A DNA stretch of 64,000 bases from M1-B18 sp048264125. GTDB lineage: Bacteria > Bacillota > Clostridia > Peptostreptococcales > Natronincolaceae. The notes below the pieces were generated by a model that saw only the letters and a program-made list of their open reading frames with translations, made no database searches and was not told the DNA's origin. This document shows positions 35,855 to 44,701 of this stretch, in pieces. Each line of letters opens with the position of its first letter. Position 1 is the stretch's first letter. The translations under genes and the position numbers were made by a program. Where the stretch lies: the NCBI GenBank assembly GCA_048264125.1, contig JBLXDM010000003.1, positions 336,873-400,872 of the forward strand. Direction: 5' to 3'.

Positions 35855-36445
35855 ATGAAGCTAAATATTTGTGTCGACATCGACGGCACCATCACAGGGG
35901 CCTATGATTGGCTGGAGTTAGCCAATAGCTATTTTAACAAAAATGTGAAGCCCCATGAGGTTACCTGCTATGAAATCAATGAGGTTCTAGATATTTCAAA
36001 TGAGGAATATATGGAATTTTATAGCCGCTACGGCAAGGAGCTGCATGCATCCGCCAGTCTTAGACTGTATGCTAAGGATATATTGCAAAGATTGAATAAT
36101 GAGCACAGCATATATTACGTCACCGCCAGAGATAAGATAATGGAGCAGGTAACAAAGAATTGGTTTATGGAAAAGGGCCTTCCTAAGGGGCAGCTCTATT
36201 TATTGGGTAGTCATCATAAGGTGCAACAGGCCAAGGAGCTGGATTGCCATATTTTTATTGAGGATAGGCATGAAAATGCAGTAGAACTGGCTAAGGCTGG
36301 CTTTCAGGTACTGCTGATGGATTGCAGCTATAACAGACTACCATTAATCAATGGCATCACGAGGGTTAGCTGCTGGCAGAATATATATGAGGCTGTAGAC
36401 AATAGGGCTAAGGCCATAAGAGAGGCCGACAGTAAAATCGCCTGA
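35855..36445 (+). CDS. HAD-family 5'-nucleotidase-like protein
   Basis: A 196-residue HAD-superfamily hydrolase of the NT5C/deoxyribonucleotidase type. Motif I is VDIDGTIT with nucleophile and acid/base Asp; motif III/IV appears as HIFIEDRHENAVELAKAG. The helical cap holds hydrophobic residues between. The likely reaction is dephosphorylation of nucleotides or another phosphate. Upstream of the ATG at 35855 lies AAGGGAG; the frame opens earlier, at 35837, without a ribosome site. It converges with the next minus-strand gene with 25 bases between and no clear terminator. Confidence 0.8.
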   Translation: MKLNICVDIDGTITGAYDWLELANSYFNKNVKPHEVTCYEINEVLDISNEEYMEFYSRYGKELHASASLRLYAKDILQRLNNEHSIYYVTARDKIMEQVTKNWFMEKGLPKGQLYLLGSHHKVQQAKELDCHIFIEDRHENAVELAKAGFQVLLMDCSYNRLPLINGITRVSCWQNIYEAVDNRAKAIREADSKIA

Positions 36446-36469
36446 TTGTATTATTAATTCTACCTACAG

Positions 36470-37219
36470 CTACCATTCATAATTTTCCGGATATTGAGAG
36501 TTTATCCTTATTTCTTCGATAGCGCATTTATATTGCTGAGCCGCTGCCTCCATTTCCGTCCTAAGCATCTGATATTCCTGCCCTCTCTCAATAATCCGCT
36601 TAGCCATGATAGAGAGGTTTTTTAATCTCTTTTCCTCCGACATTTTTATAAATTTTATGTTTAACAAATCAACATATTGAGGTAAAAAGTCCTGAAAGCT
36701 ACTATACTTTGAGACCATATAACCCAGCATCCTTTTATAGGTGGCATCGGTTGTGGTTTCCTTTATGCATTTGCTGACCTCCGATTGCAGCAGCCTTATC
36801 ATTGCTATTGATTGATCCCAAATGTTTTTTGTATCTATTAGGGCATCAAAATATTCCTTGGAGTTCTGTTTACCATACAGCAAAACAAAATCATTTAAAA
36901 CCATTTGAATAAACAGGATTTCAGGCCAAAAAACATTTACCTTAAGATATAGATTCTTTTCAGGGGAAATAAAGCCCTTCGACTTTAGAATTTCTGCATT
37001 AATGCTATTTTCAACGAATTCATAATCCCTATCACCCATCATTGCATGACGTATATCATAGCAAAAGCCTAAAATTCTTAGTCTGGACAGCCTATACTCC
37101 CTATATTTCCCCTCCTCTCCTACAATACTATAAAGGGCATCGTAAAGCCTTTGAAAATCGTAATAATCACCTAATACCTCTACTCCCAATCCTCCCGGTG
37201 TACTCTTAACAAATATCAT
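36470..37219 (-). CDS. Conserved hypothetical protein
   Basis: A 249-residue soluble, helix-rich protein with no motif I can tie to a function. It starts MIFVKSTPGGLGVEVLGDYY, where a short beta segment precedes helices with several aromatic clusters. The ATG at 37219 is 6 bases after GGAGG and is preferred to ATG 37225, which abuts it. No signal peptide or membrane helix was seen. It is monocistronic; neighbours give no hint. Confidence 0.6.
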   Translation of the reverse strand: MIFVKSTPGGLGVEVLGDYYDFQRLYDALYSIVGEEGKYREYRLSRLRILGFCYDIRHAMMGDRDYEFVENSINAEILKSKGFISPEKNLYLKVNVFWPEILFIQMVLNDFVLLYGKQNSKEYFDALIDTKNIWDQSIAMIRLLQSEVSKCIKETTTDATYKRMLGYMVSKYSSFQDFLPQYVDLLNIKFIKMSEEKRLKNLSIMAKRIIERGQEYQMLRTEMEAAAQQYKCAIEEIRINSQYPENYEW

Positions 37220-37583
37220 AGTCATCCTCCAGCTTATTTATTATCTGCTTTCATTATTTAAGCCTCTCTTCTCTTATTATCTATAATATTTAAGATATTA
37301 AACTCTTACAAATTTTTACATGTCGCTTGTTGCCCTTTATAGGTGCTTTGCATCCCCATTGTATAGGAAATATAATGACTTCCCAATGAAGTGAATAATA
37401 TGCAAACGTATGCATAATTATGCTGCTTTTTCGAGCTAGGGCATATACGGCGTTTTATAGTGTATATGCAATTAATTGCAAGTGTATACTTCATTTTAAT
37501 TAGTTTTATTAGTATTATATGGTTATATTCGCTTTGTTTTGCAAGTTTAATATATATAAATTTCATTTTCCACCAAAAAACTA
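37220..37583. other. Intergenic region before the citrate-synthase cluster
   Basis: Very AT-rich. It has a short dyad TGCAAACGTATGCA (37401-37414) that is only a poor cre match, and a codon-open frame on the minus strand (37306-37566) without a ribosome site or similarity. No riboswitch or attenuator is evident. Confidence 0.4.
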
Positions 37584-37612
37584 TTGACTGATCTAAGCAA
37601 CCAATATATAAT
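37584..37612 (+). promoter_or_regulatory. Near-consensus sigma-A promoter of the citrate-synthase cluster
   Basis: TTGACT (37584-37589), 17-base spacer, TATAAT (37607-37612). The transcript would start near 37619, leaving a short leader with GAGGAGG before the ATG at 37653. No operator was recognised. Confidence 0.85.
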
Positions 37613-37652
37613 TATTCACATAGTTGAGTATTAATGAAGAGGAGGAGACAAA

Positions 37653-38795
37653 ATGTCACAAATAAAAATTCTAGATACCACCTTAAGGGATGGGGAGCAA
37701 ACGGCGGGTGTTGTCTTCGCCAATGAAGAAAAGCTTTTTATTGCAAAGCTTCTGGATGAAGTAGGTATCGACCAGATAGAGGCCGGTATTCCTGTAATGG
37801 GTGAAGATGAAAAAAACATAATTAAGAAAATTGTTAAGAGTAATCTAAAGGCCAGCATCATGGGCTGGAATAGAGCTGTAATTGCCGATATTCAAGAGTC
37901 CATCGACTGTGGCGTTGATGCAGTTGCAATATCCATCTCCACCTCCGACATACAAATAAAGCACAAGCTGAACTCCACCAGAGATAGAGTTATAGAGCAG
38001 ATGGTAAAGGCGGCTGAGTATGCAAAGAAAAACGGTCTCTATGTTTCGGTGAATGGTGAGGATGCCTCCAGAGGCGATGAGGAATTTTTACTGCGTTTTG
38101 TTAAAGCGGCAAAGGAGGCTGGAGCAGATAGATTTAGATTCTGTGACACCGTCGGAATTCTCAACCCTATGACTACTTATGATAAGATAAAGAAAATAAA
38201 GGATCATGTTGATATAGATATAGAGATGCATACCCATAATGACCTAGGTATGGCAACGGCGAATGCTATAGCCGGAGCTATGGCAGGAGCAAATTACATG
38301 GGGGTTACTGTAAACGGACTGGGCGAAAGGGCCGGCAATGCCTCCTTAGAGGAGGTTATCATGGCAATAAAGACCTCCATGGGTGTGGAGACAGCCTACA
38401 ACATAGGCAAGCTGAAGGACCTATGCCAATACGTGGCAAAGGCCTCCAATAGGTATATACCTGGCTGGAAGGCTATTGTGGGGGAAAGCATATTCCACCA
38501 TGAATCAGGAATCCATGCCGATGGCATTATTAAGAATCCCTCCACCTATGAAATTATAAATCCCGATGAGCTGGGACTGGATAGAAGGATCATCATAGGA
38601 AAGCATTCTGGTACAGCAGCCATAAAGAATAGACTTGCACTTTATGAAATCTTCATAGATATCAATATGGCCTATCAGCTGTTGAATAAGGTTAGAAGTA
38701 CCTCTATAGCCATAAAGCGGGCCCTAACGGATACTGAATTATTAAGCCTCTATGAGGACGTATTAAATGAAGCAAACATTTCAATGGAAGCATAG
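37653..38795 (+). CDS. Homocitrate synthase-like / possible Re-citrate synthase
   Basis: A 380-residue DRE-TIM metallolyase. The HMGL signature is LDTTLRDGEQTAGVVF, the metal-binding pair is EMHTHNDLGMATANA and GLGERAGNASLEEV follows, all as in NifV-type homocitrate synthases. In clostridia this enzyme class includes Re-citrate synthase encoded next to aconitase and isocitrate dehydrogenase. The same gene order here favours citrate or homocitrate feeding 2-oxoglutarate (or 2-oxoadipate) synthesis. No nif genes are present. It starts 43 bases after the -10 hexamer and precedes aconitase by 11 bases. Confidence 0.85.
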   Translation: MSQIKILDTTLRDGEQTAGVVFANEEKLFIAKLLDEVGIDQIEAGIPVMGEDEKNIIKKIVKSNLKASIMGWNRAVIADIQESIDCGVDAVAISISTSDIQIKHKLNSTRDRVIEQMVKAAEYAKKNGLYVSVNGEDASRGDEEFLLRFVKAAKEAGADRFRFCDTVGILNPMTTYDKIKKIKDHVDIDIEMHTHNDLGMATANAIAGAMAGANYMGVTVNGLGERAGNASLEEVIMAIKTSMGVETAYNIGKLKDLCQYVAKASNRYIPGWKAIVGESIFHHESGIHADGIIKNPSTYEIINPDELGLDRRIIIGKHSGTAAIKNRLALYEIFIDINMAYQLLNKVRSTSIAIKRALTDTELLSLYEDVLNEANISMEA

Positions 38796-38806
38796 GAGTG
38801 ATAAAA

Positions 38807-40750
38807 ATGAAAAAGAGCTTAACCTACAAAATATTAGAACAGCATATCATCAGCGGAGATTTGATACCCGGCAAGGAAATCGGCATTAAGGTGGATCAGA
38901 CCTTAACCCAGGACTCTACCGGAACAATGGTTTATCTGCAGCTGGAGGCTATGGGGGTCAGTAGTCTAAAAACAGAGCTTTCTGTCGCTTATATCGATCA
39001 CAATACCCTGCAAACCGGCTTTGAGAATGCCGATGACCATGAGTTTATTAAAACTGTAGCAGCTAAATATGGCATTGTATTTTCCAAGCCCGGCAATGGC
39101 ATCTGTCATCAGCTGCACCTAGAGAACTTTGCTAAGCCGGGTAAAACCTTAATAGGCTCCGATAGCCACACTCCCACCTGCGGAGGTATGGGTATGCTGG
39201 CTATAGGCACAGGAGGACTGGATGTTGCAATTGGAATGGCCAGCGGCAAGTATTACCTGAAGGCCCCTAAGGTTCTAAATATTCAGCTGACAGGAAAATT
39301 GAAGCCATGGGTTTCAGCTAAGGATGTCATCCTGTTTATACTAAAGAAGCTTACAGTAAAGGGTGGTGTGGGTAAGGTTATTGAGTATTCAGGTGACGGT
39401 GTAGCCGCATTATCCCTCACTGACAGAGCCACCATTACAAACATGGGGGCAGAGCTCGGGGCCACCACCTCAATCTTCCCTTCGGATTCAACAACGCTTG
39501 AATATTTAAACGCTCAAGGCAGAGCCTCAGACTGGTTAGCTTTAGCTGCCGATGAGGATGCTGATTATGATGAGAGCATAACCATAGATTTAGCAGATAT
39601 CACCCCAATGACAGCTAAGCCCCACAGCCCGGATAATGTAGATAATATCTCCAATATACCTAGCTTAAAAGTGGATCAGGTATTGATTGGCAGCTGCACC
39701 AACTCCTCCTATAAGGACCTAATGAAGGCTGCCGCTATACTTAAGGGCCAAAGAGTACACCCTGATGTAAGCTTAGGTATTTCTCCTGGCTCCAGCAATA
39801 TCTTAAAGATGCTGGCGGATAACGGAGCCTTGTCGGATATGATTGCTGCAGGAGCCAGAATATTGGAATGCAGCTGTGGTCCCTGTATAGGAATGGGGCA
39901 ATCACCTCAAACCGACGGTGTATCCCTGAGAACCTTTAACCGTAATTTCTGTGGAAGAAGCGGAACCAAAAGCGCTGATGTTTACCTAGTCAGCCCAGAA
40001 ACCGCTGCCGCCTCAGCTATAAGCGGCTATTTAGTTGATCCCGTCACTTTAGGTGAGGACATTGCTATCAAGGAGCCTGAAGCCTTTGCAACAGAGCATA
40101 ATTATTTCATATTCCCACAGGAGGCTATGGTGAACAGCAGTGTGAAAATGGGGCCAAATATCAAGCCCTTCCCTATAAATAAAGAGCTGCCGATTACTCT
40201 TGAGGGTAAGCTTCTGTTAAAGACAGGAGATAATATAACCACCGACGATATCATGCCATCAGATTCTAAGCTGCTGCCCTATCGTTCCAACATCCCTCAT
40301 CTCTCCAAATATTCCTTTAATAATATAGACGAGGAATTTTGGAAGCGCTGTGAGACCTATAATGGTGGCTTTATACTTGGTGGTGAAAACTACGGTCAGG
40401 GCTCCAGCCGTGAGCATGCAGCCTTAGTTCCCCTATATTTGGGCATAAAGGCTGTAATCGTAAAATCCTTTGCCAGAATCCACAAGGCAAACCTAATTAA
40501 TAGCGGTATAGTGCCACTGGAGCTGGTGGACACAAGTGAGTATGAAATGATTGATGCCGGCGACGATCTGGAGCTCAAGGATATTAAAGAAGCCTTACGC
40601 AGCGGCAGTATCATAGAGGTTACCAACCTCACCAAAGGATATAGCATTCAATGTAAATTTGTTGGATCACCACGGGATGTTGAAATCCTATTATCCGGTG
40701 GCTCCCTAAACTATACTAAAAAAAGCTTGGAGGTATCCAAAAATGAATAA
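38807..40750 (+). CDS. Aconitate hydratase (aconitase/homoaconitase family)
   Basis: A 647-residue monomeric aconitase-family dehydratase. Iron-sulfur ligands are visible in VLIGSCTNSSYKDL and ECSCGPCIGMGQSP, and the swivel domain near the C-terminus has GSSREHAALVPLYL with the substrate-binding Ser-Arg. It isomerises citrate to isocitrate, or homocitrate in a homologous pathway. The frame opens at a GTG (38798), but ATG 38807 has GGAG at 8 bases. The last 8 bases overlap the next gene, indicating coupling. Confidence 0.93.
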   Translation: MKKSLTYKILEQHIISGDLIPGKEIGIKVDQTLTQDSTGTMVYLQLEAMGVSSLKTELSVAYIDHNTLQTGFENADDHEFIKTVAAKYGIVFSKPGNGICHQLHLENFAKPGKTLIGSDSHTPTCGGMGMLAIGTGGLDVAIGMASGKYYLKAPKVLNIQLTGKLKPWVSAKDVILFILKKLTVKGGVGKVIEYSGDGVAALSLTDRATITNMGAELGATTSIFPSDSTTLEYLNAQGRASDWLALAADEDADYDESITIDLADITPMTAKPHSPDNVDNISNIPSLKVDQVLIGSCTNSSYKDLMKAAAILKGQRVHPDVSLGISPGSSNILKMLADNGALSDMIAAGARILECSCGPCIGMGQSPQTDGVSLRTFNRNFCGRSGTKSADVYLVSPETAAASAISGYLVDPVTLGEDIAIKEPEAFATEHNYFIFPQEAMVNSSVKMGPNIKPFPINKELPITLEGKLLLKTGDNITTDDIMPSDSKLLPYRSNIPHLSKYSFNNIDEEFWKRCETYNGGFILGGENYGQGSSREHAALVPLYLGIKAVIVKSFARIHKANLINSGIVPLELVDTSEYEMIDAGDDLELKDIKEALRSGSIIEVTNLTKGYSIQCKFVGSPRDVEILLSGGSLNYTKKSLEVSKNE

Positions 40751-41744
40751 AGTAACCCTAATTCCCGGAGACGGCATTGGCCCTGAGGTTTCATCTGCTG
40801 CCGTAGAGGTGCTAAAGGCCGCAAAGGTAAATATTGAGTGGGAAAAAATCAATGGTGGGGAGGACGCCTACAAGGCTACCGGAGCCTTTATCCCGGATGA
40901 GCTTTTGTTAAGCATCAGTGCAAATAAGATAGCCTTTAAGGGACCCATTACAACCCCCATTGGCAAGGGCTTTAAAAGCATCAATGTGACCCTAAGACAA
41001 AAATACAATACCTATGCAAATGTTAGACCAGTTAAAAGCATACCCGGTGTTAATACCCCCTTTAAAAATGTTGATTTGGTCATCGTTCGGGAGAATACAG
41101 AGGACTTATATGCCGGCCTGGAGCATATGGTTACAGAGGGTGTCGCTGAATCAATTAAGATTATCACAGAAAAGGCCTCCTTGAGAATCGGTGAATATGC
41201 CTTTAAATATGCTAAGGATAACAATCGTAAAAAGGTTACTGCTGTTCATAAGGCCAATATTATGAAGATTTCAGATGGGCTCTTTTTAGACTGCATCCGC
41301 CGTGTGGCTGCCAAATATCCTGAAATAGCCTATGAAGAGGTCATTGTAGATAATATGTGTATGCAGCTGGTGATGTACCCTGAGAAATACGATGTCTTGG
41401 TATTGCCTAATCTATACGGAGACATAGTTTCCGATCTTGCAGCTGGCCTTGTTGGCGGCTTGGGCCTGGTGCCTGGGGCAAATATCGGTGATGATATAGC
41501 GATCTTTGAGGCTGTCCATGGCAGCGCTCCCGATATCGCAGGAAAAAATCTAGCTAACCCAACCGCATGCATACTTTCAACCGCTATGCTGCTGGATTAT
41601 ATTAAGGAAAAGCAGGCTGCGGAGAATATTCGTCAGGCAGTCTTTTCAGTAATCAAGGAAGGTAAATATCTGACTAGAGATTTAGGTGGTACTGCTACTA
41701 CAGAGGAGTATACAAAAGCAATATGTGATCTTTTAAATAGCTAG
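40743..41744 (+). CDS. Isocitrate/isopropylmalate-family dehydrogenase
   Basis: A 333-residue NAD(P)-linked beta-decarboxylating dehydrogenase. Motifs are VTLIPGDGIGPEV at the start, ENTEDLYAGLEH, DNMCMQLVMYPEKYDVLV, and NLYGDIVSDLAAGLVGGLGL with metal ligands, ending EAVHGSAPDIAGKN. It completes the operon, giving 2-oxoglutarate from isocitrate (or a homologue). Coenzyme is probably NAD+, which I infer from size and family, not proved. The gene overlaps aconitase and is followed by a strong hairpin. Confidence 0.93.
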   Translation: MNKVTLIPGDGIGPEVSSAAVEVLKAAKVNIEWEKINGGEDAYKATGAFIPDELLLSISANKIAFKGPITTPIGKGFKSINVTLRQKYNTYANVRPVKSIPGVNTPFKNVDLVIVRENTEDLYAGLEHMVTEGVAESIKIITEKASLRIGEYAFKYAKDNNRKKVTAVHKANIMKISDGLFLDCIRRVAAKYPEIAYEEVIVDNMCMQLVMYPEKYDVLVLPNLYGDIVSDLAAGLVGGLGLVPGANIGDDIAIFEAVHGSAPDIAGKNLANPTACILSTAMLLDYIKEKQAAENIRQAVFSVIKEGKYLTRDLGGTATTEEYTKAICDLLNS

Positions 41745-41752
41745 TGACTAAT

Positions 41753-41791
41753 CGATAGGGAGGCAGCTGATTTTCAGCTACCTCCCTATCG
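41753..41791 (+). terminator. Strong hairpin after the dehydrogenase gene
   Basis: About 18 bp of arms (CGATAGGGAGG and CCTCCCTATCG outer parts) around TTTT. No obvious U-run follows, so termination efficiency is uncertain. Confidence 0.6.
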
Positions 41792-41898
41792 CATGCATGC
41801 TTAGCCTTCTGAGCACGTCGGTTCTCTAGATTCTATATACCTTTACTTTCTTAATAAGCTGCATTAATAATTTTTCTAACAGCTTGCAATGCTGTGTG

Positions 41899-42894
41899 TT
41901 AATTATCCCAATACCAGAAATCCAGTTTAACAAAATTAAGCCTTAAATACTCCTGCTTTTGAGCCAATAGAAGCAATTGATCTGAAGGCCCATTAACCCT
42001 TAGTCCATAGCATAGGATTCCCTTCTCCTTAAGATAATCACCCATGGTAATTACTGTATCCTCTTTTAACCCAAACTGTGTTAGATTGTTCTTTGTCAGT
42101 AGATACTTATGTTCCTTTGCCCACTCCAGCTCAGCAAATAGCTTATCCAAATAGGCTGAGGGGTTCTTAAGGTCTAGCTCCATGGGATCAAAAATCGTAT
42201 CAGGTGTATATAGTCTGCTGGGTATCCCCCATAGAAAGAATTGCTGTGAAGGCATCCCTAGCCTTGCAGATTTACTATCCTCCAGCCCCGTTTCGATGGC
42301 TAACCATTCCACTTCTACATCCAGGCCCTCCAGAAGGTCTGCGATCTCCCCCAGTGTATGTCCTTTTAGGAAGGATATATCAACTAAAGCAACAGTACTG
42401 TCCTTATTTTTTTCCAGCACTATCTCTGAGGTTCTATTCTCCTTCATAATAAACTGTCTGTTTTTTTCATCTATCTCCTTATATCTTGAAGAGTGCAAAA
42501 ATGTCCCTACAATTGGATAGCTTATAGTAATTTTACCGGTTAAAACATTATACGGAGATCCAATTTCCAACTGCTCACCACTAAAAGGATTTTTGCCAAC
42601 CACCTGGCGCGAAATTATTGTCAAGGGAGTCTTAGTTGATAAGAATGATAAGCTTTCATTTGAATACCCTATTACTCTGTCCGGTCTTATAAATTGACTA
42701 TATAGCATATTCAGTCTCATAGCATCAATCACACGGTTTCCTTGAAGGGAGTATAATACTTGAGGTAGATTTATTACAATAATAATTGCAACAAAACATA
42801 GTATATAAATCCTCATTATTCTAAGTGTCATTCTCCGGGAGGTTTTTTTCATAATATCATTGAAATCACCATTTTTATCTTCATTAAATTTCAT
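41899..42894 (-). CDS. Anti-sigma factor of the ECF sigma (Sigma_reg type)
   Basis: A 331-residue single-pass membrane protein. A cytoplasmic N-terminus of about 30 residues precedes one hydrophobic segment (YILCFVAIIIVINLPQVL) and an extracytoplasmic domain of some 280 residues resembling the Sigma_reg_C family. The ATG at 42894 is preceded by AAGGAGG and overlaps the sigma-factor stop by 11 bases, so translation is coupled to it. It should bind the ECF sigma and release it on an external signal. The outer-domain ligand is unknown. Confidence 0.85.
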   Translation of the reverse strand: MKFNEDKNGDFNDIMKKTSRRMTLRIMRIYILCFVAIIIVINLPQVLYSLQGNRVIDAMRLNMLYSQFIRPDRVIGYSNESLSFLSTKTPLTIISRQVVGKNPFSGEQLEIGSPYNVLTGKITISYPIVGTFLHSSRYKEIDEKNRQFIMKENRTSEIVLEKNKDSTVALVDISFLKGHTLGEIADLLEGLDVEVEWLAIETGLEDSKSARLGMPSQQFFLWGIPSRLYTPDTIFDPMELDLKNPSAYLDKLFAELEWAKEHKYLLTKNNLTQFGLKEDTVITMGDYLKEKGILCYGLRVNGPSDQLLLLAQKQEYLRLNFVKLDFWYWDN

Positions 42895-43417
42895 TGTTGC
42901 TGCCTCCTTCAATATTTGTTTCATACAGCATTGCAATCTTTTTCTTTGCTCTATGATAAAGAAGCCTTGCATTCCCCTCCTCAATTTCCATGATACTGGC
43001 TATTTCAGCAAAGGGCAGATCCCATTCATACCTTAAATAAAAAATATTTGCATATCTCTCCGGCAGACTCTTTAGAAGCCCAGTCAAAAGCTCCTCAGTC
43101 ATCTTCTCATATACCTCCTCAAATACATCCCGTATCTCCTGCTGCTCCAATTGAATTTCAATTTCCTCCATGTAGAGATTTCTTTTTTTTCGCCTAAGGA
43201 AATCAATCGAGAGGTTTCTGATAACCTTGAAATAATAAGGTCTCCCCGGCAGTCCTTGATTAATATAGACATACTCAATAATTCTAACAAAGGTTTCTGC
43301 CACCATATCCTGAGAATCATACCTGTTTTTTAAAATGTTAAAAGCAAAATTAGTTAGGGGTGTGACCATTTCATTAAAAATAGCATCTAAATTATTTTCT
43401 ATTTCCTTCAGGCTCAT
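42884..43417 (-). CDS. ECF-type RNA polymerase sigma factor
   Basis: A 177-residue sigma-70 ECF protein with region 2 (NRYDSQDMVAETFVRIIEYV, RPYYFKVIRNLSIDFLRRKKR) and region 4 (LPERYANIFYLRYEWDLPFAEIASIMEIEEGNARLLYHRAKKK). There is no region 3 insertion. An ECF promoter lies directly upstream (43454-43480), suggesting autoregulation. The ATG at 43417 is very close to AAGGAGGGG, but no other in-frame start fits better. Regulated by the overlapping anti-sigma gene. Confidence 0.93.
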   Translation of the reverse strand: MSLKEIENNLDAIFNEMVTPLTNFAFNILKNRYDSQDMVAETFVRIIEYVYINQGLPGRPYYFKVIRNLSIDFLRRKKRNLYMEEIEIQLEQQEIRDVFEEVYEKMTEELLTGLLKSLPERYANIFYLRYEWDLPFAEIASIMEIEEGNARLLYHRAKKKIAMLYETNIEGGSNNEI

Positions 43418-43453
43418 CCCCTCCTTGGTTATTAACAGCTGTTATATATTAAA

Positions 43454-43480
43454 GACGTTTCAATTAGCAGTAACGTTACA
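43454..43480 (-). promoter_or_regulatory. Putative ECF sigma-dependent promoter (autoregulation)
   Basis: On the minus strand TGTAAC (43475-43480), 17 bases, CGTC (43454-43457), resembling SigX/SigW/SigV promoters (TGAAAC or TGTAAC, N16-17, CGTC/CGTA). It lies about 37 bases before the sigma-factor start. Confidence 0.65.
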
Positions 43481-43665
43481 CCTGCTTTTCAATTTTCTTT
43501 TATCATCCTTACTACAAGCAAATTATATCAGAATTTACAACGATATCCTATTTATTCCATAACGGATAGCATTACTCAGACTCCTGCCACCAGCCATGCT
43601 TCCCGATTTTCAAACAATTAAATAAGTCCTCATAAGATGGACTCAAGTGCTGTATTTTATGCAAT

Positions 43666-43707
43666 AAAAAAGTGTAGGAAGGCCAAATACTACCCTCTTA
43701 CACTTTT
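43666..43707 (-). terminator. Terminator after osmC-like gene
   Basis: AAAAGTGTA (43668-43676) and TACACTTTT (43699-43707) with partly paired interior; TTTTTTATTG follows on the minus strand. Confidence 0.7.
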
Positions 43708-43739
43708 CCTCATTCTGATATATATTACTTAAATATTGG

Positions 43740-44162
43740 CTATTCTGATGCTGCTACAACAAAATCACTGCTATTGGTCTCAATATTGAATTCCGGTGGA
43801 TTCATCATATGCTTTTTCACAGCGCAGAGGTTCATGGAATTGATAATTGCAGCCTCATATTTCTTTGGAAAGCCCTCCGGAAGGGTTAGCTTTAGGTCAA
43901 CCAAATCAATCAATCCTACTTCCTGATTTTTCCTAACATCCATCTGCAGACTAAGCCCTGTAGTGTCTATCCCCTTGCTCTGGCAAAAGCCCAGAGCATA
44001 AATACCTGCGCAGGTGGCAATGGAGGATAGAAACAGGTCAAAGGGCGTAGGGGCAGTACCCTCTCCACCAGAGTATGTAGGCTGATCTGTTGCAACAACA
44101 TGACCGTTAATAGCTGCATCCACCCTTTTACCCCCAGGAAAATTCACTTCAATATATGCCAT
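43740..44162 (-). CDS. OsmC/Ohr-family peroxide-handling protein
   Basis: A 140-residue OsmC-family protein. The two reactive cysteines lie in SSIATCAGIYALGFCQSKG and NSMNLCAVKKHMM, as in peroxiredoxin-like hydroperoxide reductases. The N-terminal beta segment and long central helix are typical. YhfA-type proteins look the same and lack proven peroxidase activity. Its ATG follows AAGGGGAGTG and the gene is monocistronic between divergent and converging terminators. Confidence 0.85.
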   Translation of the reverse strand: MAYIEVNFPGGKRVDAAINGHVVATDQPTYSGGEGTAPTPFDLFLSSIATCAGIYALGFCQSKGIDTTGLSLQMDVRKNQEVGLIDLVDLKLTLPEGFPKKYEAAIINSMNLCAVKKHMMNPPEFNIETNSSDFVVAASE

Positions 44163-44244
44163 AATAACACTCCCCTTAATAATTTTCTAATTAATACCAT
44201 TATACACCCCTCCCCCAAGGGGAACAAGGGAATTTCAAAAAATA

Positions 44245-44273
44245 TCGACAGTTCTGCTATGTAATGTTAAAAT
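44245..44273 (+). promoter_or_regulatory. Putative sigma-A promoter before the small orphan gene
   Basis: TCGACA (44245-44250), 17 bases, TAAAAT (44268-44273), about 49 bases before the TTG start of the gene at 44322. Confidence 0.5.
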
Positions 44274-44321
44274 ATAGGATATGCTTTATTTATAAATATT
44301 TATGACAGGAGCTGAAATACC

Positions 44322-44609
44322 TTGCTTGAAGAAATTCTTAAGCCCTTTTTAGAGTTCACCTGCACAATACAGCTACATAGCGATGAGCTGCATGCCCCAA
44401 TTTTTGGCTGTAGATTGAAAATTGATAATGATCGATTGATAATAACACCTCAGGTGCTTTTTGATGATTTATCAGATGAGCTGATATTAGCTGACCTAGA
44501 ATTGTCGGAGTTTAATGGTGAAGACATGATAATACTGATTCCTAAAAAACACACCGAACTACGTTCAATTAACATATTGAAGGAAAAGTTTCCTGCAAAT
44601 CCTTTTTAA
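44322..44609 (+). CDS. Small orphan protein
   Basis: A 95-residue acidic, soluble product starting from TTG with AGGAG 10 bases upstream. No motif, signal peptide or membrane helix is recognised. A promoter-like pair precedes it and a strong terminator follows at 44618, which support a real transcription unit. Coding status is likely but unproven. Confidence 0.5.
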   Translation: MLEEILKPFLEFTCTIQLHSDELHAPIFGCRLKIDNDRLIITPQVLFDDLSDELILADLELSEFNGEDMIILIPKKHTELRSINILKEKFPANPF

Positions 44610-44617
44610 AATGATAA

Positions 44618-44652
44618 AGGTAGGGAGAAAACTCATAGTTTTCTTCCTACCT
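44618..44652 (+). terminator. Terminator of the small orphan gene
   Basis: AGGTAGGGAGAAAAC (44618-44632) and GTTTTCTTCCTACCT (44638-44652), 15 bp with one wobble and a 5-base loop. CTTTT follows in the plus direction. Confidence 0.8.
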
Positions 44653-44701
44653 CTTTTACATGTGACTCCTTACTCAAAAATTTATTAAGACCACCATTAT
44701 T

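Noticed and set aside
37401..37414. cre-like dyad TGCAAACGTATGCA
   Set aside because: Three or more mismatches to the cre consensus and about 180 bases from the promoter; probably chance.
37306..37566. Possible 86-codon gene on the minus strand upstream of the citrate-synthase cluster
   Set aside because: Low-complexity AT-rich translation with no ribosome site; the region is better explained as a promoter region.
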